A DNA stretch of 55,113 nt from Candidatus Fermentibacterota bacterium (GTDB lineage: Bacteria; Fermentibacterota; Fermentibacteria; Fermentibacterales; JCC-6): contig JAUWSQ010000012.1 in assembly GCA_030609965.1 (NCBI GenBank), positions 1 through 55,113 on the forward strand. Direction: 5' to 3'. Made by a program: the position numbers and the translations under genes. Positions 51,274 through 55,113 of this stretch are shown here, in pieces; position 1 is the first letter of the stretch, and every line of letters starts with the position of its first letter. A model generated the notes under the pieces. That model did no database searches, had not been told where the DNA came from, and saw nothing but the letters and a program-made list of their open reading frames with translations.

Positions 51274-51633
51274 TTGCACAGGTGCTTTTTAGGGGCTAAG
51301 TTGCATAGAATGGTTGTAACAGAGGCCGATTTAAACTATGTGGGCTCGATAACTATTGATAGAGATCTTCTTGACATGTCAGGAATTCTCCCCGGAGAAC
51401 GGGTTCTGGTTGCTGATATAGAGAGTGGTTCGAGGTTCGAAACCTACGTTATGGAAGGTGACAGGGGAAGCGGAGTCATCTGCGTCAACGGTGCGGCCGC
51501 ACGGCTTGTTCACAAGGGTGACAGAGCGATTATCCTGCAGTATGTCTGGGTTTCCGATGATTGTGCCCCTCCGAAGGCAAGAGTAGTGATTGCGGACGAC
51601 AGGAATCTCAATCCATCACTGCTCGACGTATGA
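51274..51633 (+). CDS. panD: Aspartate 1-decarboxylase
   Basis: 119 residues from TTG 51274 (AAGGAGG seven bases upstream). It has the self-cleavage site Gly24-Ser25 in LNYVGSITIDRDL, which yields the pyruvoyl cofactor. 'KLHRMVVTEADL', 'GVICVNGAAARLVHKGD' and 'IILQYVWVSD' are also family-typical. It makes beta-alanine for PanC next door. The last bases overlap the next ATG (ATGA). Length normal. Confidence 0.95.
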   Translation: MHRCFLGAKLHRMVVTEADLNYVGSITIDRDLLDMSGILPGERVLVADIESGSRFETYVMEGDRGSGVICVNGAAARLVHKGDRAIILQYVWVSDDCAPPKARVVIADDRNLNPSLLDV

Positions 51634-52586
51634 CAGCCTGTATCATTCTTGCCGCCGGGCAGGGGAAGAGGATGAAATCACCCCTGCCAAAGGTGGTTCA
51701 TCAAGTTCTTGGAGTTCCAATGGTGTTAAGAGTGGTAAGACAGGCAGTTGCAGCCGGTCTTGAGCACCCCGTTGTTGTTGTCGGCCATGGCAGGGAAAGT
51801 GTTATCCCGATCCTTGAGGAAGAGGGAGCTTCCTGGGCTGTTCAGGAGGAGCAGCTGGGAACAGCACATGCGGTTACATGCGGATTGAAGAACATATCGG
51901 CGGAAAGCGTGATGGTCCTGCTGGGCGACGTTCCTCTGCTTACAAGCTCTACAATCTCAGAACTGGAGGAATCCCGCAGAAAAGCCGGAGCTGCGATAGC
52001 CGTTCTTTCAACCTGCCCTCCTGATCCATCGGGATATGGAAGGATCATCCGGGAGGGAGATCTGCTCCGGGCTATTGTTGAGGACAGCGATTGTACTACA
52101 CGGCAGCTGGAAATCGGTGAAATAAACACTGGACTCATGTCATTTGACGGAGGGGTACTTCCCCAACTGCTTAGGGAGATCAGAACCGATAACGACCAGG
52201 GAGAATACTACCTTACGGATGCAGTTTCAATTGCCATGAGCCGGGGAATGCCCTGTATCGCGGTGCCTGCCGAGGATTACAGAGAAGTATCGGGAGTGAA
52301 CAACCGTGTGCAGCTGGCCTGCGCAACTGAGAACCTTCGAAAACAGGTTCTTGATGCTCATATGATCAGAGGAGTTAACATCCCTGATCCAGGTTGTGTA
52401 TGGATAGAGGAATCAGTAGAAATCGGTGCAGGTGTTCAGATCGGAAGATCGGTCAGACTCTCTGGAAAAACGCTGATCGGTGAGAACTGCTTCGTAGGAG
52501 ATGGGAGTATTCTGATAGACGTTGATATTCCTCCAGGCACGGTTATTGAACCCTATTCCGTTGTGGGATGGACGGGTGCCCGGTGA
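51630..52586 (+). CDS. Short GlmU-like N-acetylglucosamine-1-phosphate uridylyltransferase
   Basis: 318 residues from ATG 51630, overlapping panD. The N-terminal domain is a complete uridylyltransferase: 'CIILAAGQGKRMKSPLPKVV', 'EEQLGTAHAVTCGL', 'VMVLLGDVPLLT', 'INTGLMSFDG' and 'EYYLTDAVSIAMSRG'. The C-terminal left-handed beta-helix is cut to a few coils (VEIGAGVQIGRSVRL, GENCFVGDGS), well below the 450-460 residues of bifunctional GlmU. It should therefore make UDP-GlcNAc (or a related sugar nucleotide) but lack the acetyltransferase site; another protein would have to do the acetylation. Confidence 0.85.
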   Translation: MTACIILAAGQGKRMKSPLPKVVHQVLGVPMVLRVVRQAVAAGLEHPVVVVGHGRESVIPILEEEGASWAVQEEQLGTAHAVTCGLKNISAESVMVLLGDVPLLTSSTISELEESRRKAGAAIAVLSTCPPDPSGYGRIIREGDLLRAIVEDSDCTTRQLEIGEINTGLMSFDGGVLPQLLREIRTDNDQGEYYLTDAVSIAMSRGMPCIAVPAEDYREVSGVNNRVQLACATENLRKQVLDAHMIRGVNIPDPGCVWIEESVEIGAGVQIGRSVRLSGKTLIGENCFVGDGSILIDVDIPPGTVIEPYSVVGWTGAR

Positions 52587-53080
52587 AGCATCTTGCAGCG
52601 CCCTGGAGAAGTACATACGTTACCGGTTCAAACCCTGAGGACGGATGTGTGCTGTGCAGAATCGGCGGGGAACCTGAAAATGACAGAGAGAATTATGTGT
52701 TATTTCGATGTAAGAGCTTTTTCATTGTTCTGAACAGATACCCTTACATCAACGGTCATCTGATGATCGTACCGATCAGACATGCGGAGGGTCTGTCCGG
52801 GCTTGACAGCTCGGAGCTTGATACGCTTATCAGGCTTGTGGTCAAGTGCGAAAAGGCGCTTGCAGAAGGTATGAACTGCATGGGAATGAACGGAGGCTGG
52901 AACCTGGGAGGTTGTGCCGGAGCTGGAATTGAGGGGCATGTACATATTCATATGCTTCCAAGATGGTCAGGCGATACGAATTTCATGACAACTACAGGTG
53001 AAACAAGAGTGATTTCGGCTTCCCTGGAGAACAGTTACACTAGACTCAAGCCCTTTTTTACTCCGGAGGTTGATCAGTAA
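52583..53080 (+). CDS. HIT-family hydrolase/phosphorylase
   Basis: 165 residues from GTG 52583 (overlapping the previous stop as GTGA), beginning with the family-typical 'KHLAAPWRSTYVTG'. CxxC in 'GCVLCRIG' (possible zinc), 'IVLNRYPYINGHLMIVPIRH' and the His triad in 'GIEGHVHIHMLPRWSGD' place it in the AP4A phosphorylase/HIT branch acting on nucleotide phosphates. Cytoplasmic. Its TAA overlaps the following ATG (TAATG). Confidence 0.9.
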   Translation: MKHLAAPWRSTYVTGSNPEDGCVLCRIGGEPENDRENYVLFRCKSFFIVLNRYPYINGHLMIVPIRHAEGLSGLDSSELDTLIRLVVKCEKALAEGMNCMGMNGGWNLGGCAGAGIEGHVHIHMLPRWSGDTNFMTTTGETRVISASLENSYTRLKPFFTPEVDQ

Positions 53081-53577
53081 TGGCTGCTGGCAGAAGTTTC
53101 CCCTGGAGGTGGGTGATAGCCGGGCTGGCAATGGCCGTTATCGCGTTGACCGTACTCATTCCCCCTCCCGGGACAGTTCGGGAAGTGGAAATTCCCGAGG
53201 ATACATCAGAAACGGACTTCGTGGAAGAAAGCGAGCCAACCTGTATCCCTGATTCGATCCGGGTTCTGGTTCTTAACGGTACGTTGATTGATGGACTGGC
53301 TACTAGAACCCAGCGGCAACTTCTGGGATCCTCCTCCGATTCGATGGTCATCCTCGCTCCTTTTGATCCCTCCAATACAGATATAAAACCATACGAAGAG
53401 ACTATCATAGTATCCCATCTGGCTGATGTTTCGGCAGCAAGAGTGATTGCAGATATCCTTGGAAGACCGTTCGATTGTATCGTCTGGGAAGTTCCCGCAT
53501 ACGATGTTCCCCCAATTGTGGATGTGACCGTCTGTATCGGCACCGATATCGGGGAAATGATTCCATCCATTGAATAA
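53080..53577 (+). CDS. LytR_C-domain membrane protein
   Basis: 165 residues with one N-terminal membrane anchor (WVIAGLAMAVIALTVLIPP), a Glu-rich linker and a C-terminal domain ('IRVLVLNGTLIDGLATRTQR', 'EETIIVSHLADVSAARVIAD', 'VDVTVCIGTDIGEMI') of the LytR/CpsA/Psr C-terminal type. Such domains occur in cell-wall-associated proteins; the catalytic LCP domain is absent. It lies next to rsfS in the operon. Confidence 0.8.
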   Translation: MAAGRSFPWRWVIAGLAMAVIALTVLIPPPGTVREVEIPEDTSETDFVEESEPTCIPDSIRVLVLNGTLIDGLATRTQRQLLGSSSDSMVILAPFDPSNTDIKPYEETIIVSHLADVSAARVIADILGRPFDCIVWEVPAYDVPPIVDVTVCIGTDIGEMIPSIE

Positions 53578-53604
53578 ATACAATGAGAACTATGGAGGTG
53601 TTTT

Positions 53605-53988
53605 TTGTCAAGAGACATTCTTGATATTTTTGTAGAAGCCATTCGCCAGAGGCACGGTTACAAGGTTGTTGCCCTGGATATGAGCAATGTGCCTCTTACA
53701 ATGGAGGCTTTCCTCGTGGCTACCGCTGAGAATCGGATTCAGGCCAGAGCTGTTGCAGACAATGTGATGGAAACCGCAAGCAGGAATGGATTCAGGAAGC
53801 ATCATATTGAAGGTTACGATGAGGGTAGTTGGATCCTCATAGATTACATTGATCTGGTTGTTCACATTTTCCTTCCAGGAACCAGGGAATTCTATAATCT
53901 TGAAATGCTCTGGAGTGATGTCCCAAGTATTGAATACAATGACACTGAGGATCTGCCGGATGATGACTCCAGCCATACTGAGGAATAA
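53605..53988 (+). CDS. rsfS: Ribosomal silencing factor RsfS
   Basis: 127 residues from TTG 53605 (TGGAGGTG upstream). 'KVVALDMSNVPLTMEAFLVA', 'QARAVADNVMETA', 'IEGYDEGSWILIDYIDLVVH' and 'FYNLEMLWSDVP' are diagnostic of RsfS (Iojap family), which binds ribosomal protein L14 and blocks subunit joining in starvation. The C-terminal acidic tail is specific to this protein. It overlaps the start of argS by 29 bp. Confidence 0.93.
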   Translation: MSRDILDIFVEAIRQRHGYKVVALDMSNVPLTMEAFLVATAENRIQARAVADNVMETASRNGFRKHHIEGYDEGSWILIDYIDLVVHIFLPGTREFYNLEMLWSDVPSIEYNDTEDLPDDDSSHTEE

Positions 53989-55113
53989 ACTGGAGGGTGT
54001 TCTGGAATCTACAGTCCGCAGCATATGGGGGGATAGAATACCCGATGGTTTTCGTGCAGTTGTATCCGGGTCGAATAACCTGGGATTTGGAGATATCTCC
54101 TGCCAGAGTGCGATGAGGCTGGCAGGGATAGTAAAGGATAACCCACGTTCAATTGCCGGAAGAATTACTGAAGCTCTAGCTGTTGGTGTCGAGGGAATTT
54201 CATCCATCAGCATCGATGGACCGGGGTTCATCAACTTCAGGCTTTCAGATAGCTACCTTGCCTCCACAGCCTTCAAACTGGCTTCCTCCGGATTGCAGCC
54301 CTTACTGCCGGATACAGGTGCCCAAAGAGAAGTACTGGTCGAATTTGTAAGCTCCAATCCCACAGGACCATTGACAGTCGGCCACTGCAGGCAGGCTGTT
54401 TTAGGCTCCACCATCAGCAGTCTCCTCGAAGCTTCGGGATGGAAGGTCAGCCGTGAGTATTACTTTAACGATACAGGGAGGCAGATGACCCTTCTCGGTG
54501 AATCACTCGCTGCAAGATACTTATCCGCTGAAGGCGGAGAGGCGGTAATTCCGGATGACGGTTATCACGGGAAATATATAATTGAGTGGGCTTGCGATCT
54601 CAGAGCAGAGCGCGGGACCGGACTGACATGGAAGAGTGACCGGGAAACCTTTATCCGCTTTGCAGAAAAGAAAGCCATGAAGATGATACTGTCGGATCTT
54701 TCCCTCCTCGGTATAAAATACGACAGATTTTTTGCCGAGAGCGAGCTGATACCTGAAGCTGTGACTGATGCTATTGAAAAGCTATCCTCTATCACAGTTG
54801 AGGGAAGGAGCCTGGTCTACCAGGATGATTCTGGAAAACTATGGCTCAGGTTCACAGCTCTGGGGCGACCGAAGGACAGAGTAATTATCCGGGATAACGG
54901 CACATACACCTACAGAATGCCCGATATCGCCTACCATCTCGACAAGTTTTCCAGAAAGTACGACCTGATGGTGGATATCTTCGGGGCGGATCACCTGGAT
55001 ACAAGCCGCGATGTTAAGGCGGCCCTGGAATGTCTTCTTGGCAGAGAGAGAGTTTCTGAGAAATTGAGGGTTATCATCCACCAGTTCGTTACTCTCGTGA
55101 AGGATGGCAGGAA
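53960..55113 (+). CDS. argS: Arginyl-tRNA synthetase, partial (cut by window end)
   Basis: At least 384 codons from ATG 53960 (or the next ATG 53963), running off the window. The N-terminal Add1-like domain ('GFGDISCQSAMRLAGIVKDN', 'ISIDGPGFINFRLSD') is followed by the class I signature 'VEFVSSNPTGPLTVGHCRQA', where Thr-Val-Gly-His stands for HIGH. ArgRS blocks 'YYFNDTGRQMTLLGESL', 'YRMPDIAYHLDKF' and 'DIFGADHLD' follow. The KMSKS region and anticodon domain lie outside. It overlaps rsfS, suggesting one transcript. Confidence 0.95.
   Translation, partial: MMTPAILRNKLEGVLESTVRSIWGDRIPDGFRAVVSGSNNLGFGDISCQSAMRLAGIVKDNPRSIAGRITEALAVGVEGISSISIDGPGFINFRLSDSYLASTAFKLASSGLQPLLPDTGAQREVLVEFVSSNPTGPLTVGHCRQAVLGSTISSLLEASGWKVSREYYFNDTGRQMTLLGESLAARYLSAEGGEAVIPDDGYHGKYIIEWACDLRAERGTGLTWKSDRETFIRFAEKKAMKMILSDLSLLGIKYDRFFAESELIPEAVTDAIEKLSSITVEGRSLVYQDDSGKLWLRFTALGRPKDRVIIRDNGTYTYRMPDIAYHLDKFSRKYDLMVDIFGADHLDTSRDVKAALECLLGRERVSEKLRVIIHQFVTLVKDGR

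Noticed and set aside
52618..52640. tRNA-like ggttcaaaccc string
   Set aside because: It lies inside the HIT-protein coding sequence and no cloverleaf can be formed around it.
54360..54385. Degenerate HIGH motif (TVGH) in ArgS as a sign of inactivity
   Set aside because: The rest of the catalytic domain is well conserved and variation at the first His is tolerated in this family, so I do not claim loss of function.

Overview
The window looks like a chromosomal segment of an uncultured, anaerobic, Gram-negative bacterium, most plausibly a candidate phylum in or near the FCB group (Fermentibacteria/Eisenbacteria/WOR-3-like). This placement is inference. It rests on a secreted C25 (gingipain-type) peptidase with a FlgD-like C-terminal sorting domain, many secreted beta-propeller and lipoproteins, a pyruvate:ferredoxin oxidoreductase, frequent TTG/GTG starts and tightly overlapping genes. 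No rRNA, tRNA or CRISPR array was seen.

Layout. 1-2700 is a gene graveyard: the 3' end of a group II intron, one secreted protein gene, a galT fragment and a frameshifted IS3 transposase fragment. 2707-4886 has two secreted propeller proteins. 4903-10933 (minus strand) is a signalling cassette: FIST sensor, hybrid histidine kinase and two TPR proteins with a shared Cys-rich C-terminal module. 11174-11460 has tandem repeats and an IS91-type transposase remnant. 11468-18216 (minus) carries a DNRLRE protein, nifJ, asnS and a YhcC-like radical SAM gene. 18292-19637 has an arylamine N-acetyltransferase-like gene and a DUF4416 gene.

19729-21490 is the most notable locus: an ArsR-type regulator followed immediately by hgcA and hgcB, the gene pair for mercury methylation, then a Trm112/methyltransferase fusion gene (21644-22657). 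22914-27724 holds the citrate-to-2-oxoglutarate branch of the TCA cycle (icd opposite gltA-acn); the isocitrate dehydrogenase has an unusual four/five-cysteine insertion. 27788-40010 carries an aminotransferase, a glycosyltransferase, a DUF3108 protein, RNase HIII, a very acidic lipoprotein, a nuclease-XPD-type helicase fusion, the C25 peptidase and an S9 peptidase. 40094-41385 is an AT-rich HEXXH protein gene lying between the S9 gene and a second copy of that gene's 3' end. 41484-45355 is a row of five exported proteins of unknown role. 45413-47482 is an oligopeptidase B-like enzyme.

47674-55113 is a long plus-strand housekeeping run with overlapping or closely spaced genes: dapL-like aminotransferase, folB, folK, deoxynucleoside kinase, panC, panD, a short GlmU, a HIT protein, a LytR_C protein, rsfS and argS (cut by the window end).

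Together the genes suggest a peptide-degrading anaerobe with PFOR-based pyruvate metabolism, an oxidative TCA branch for glutamate supply, and the capacity to make methylmercury. Three secreted proteins end in the same short tail (T-x-G-x-I-K-x-L/M), which may be an undescribed sorting or anchoring signal.
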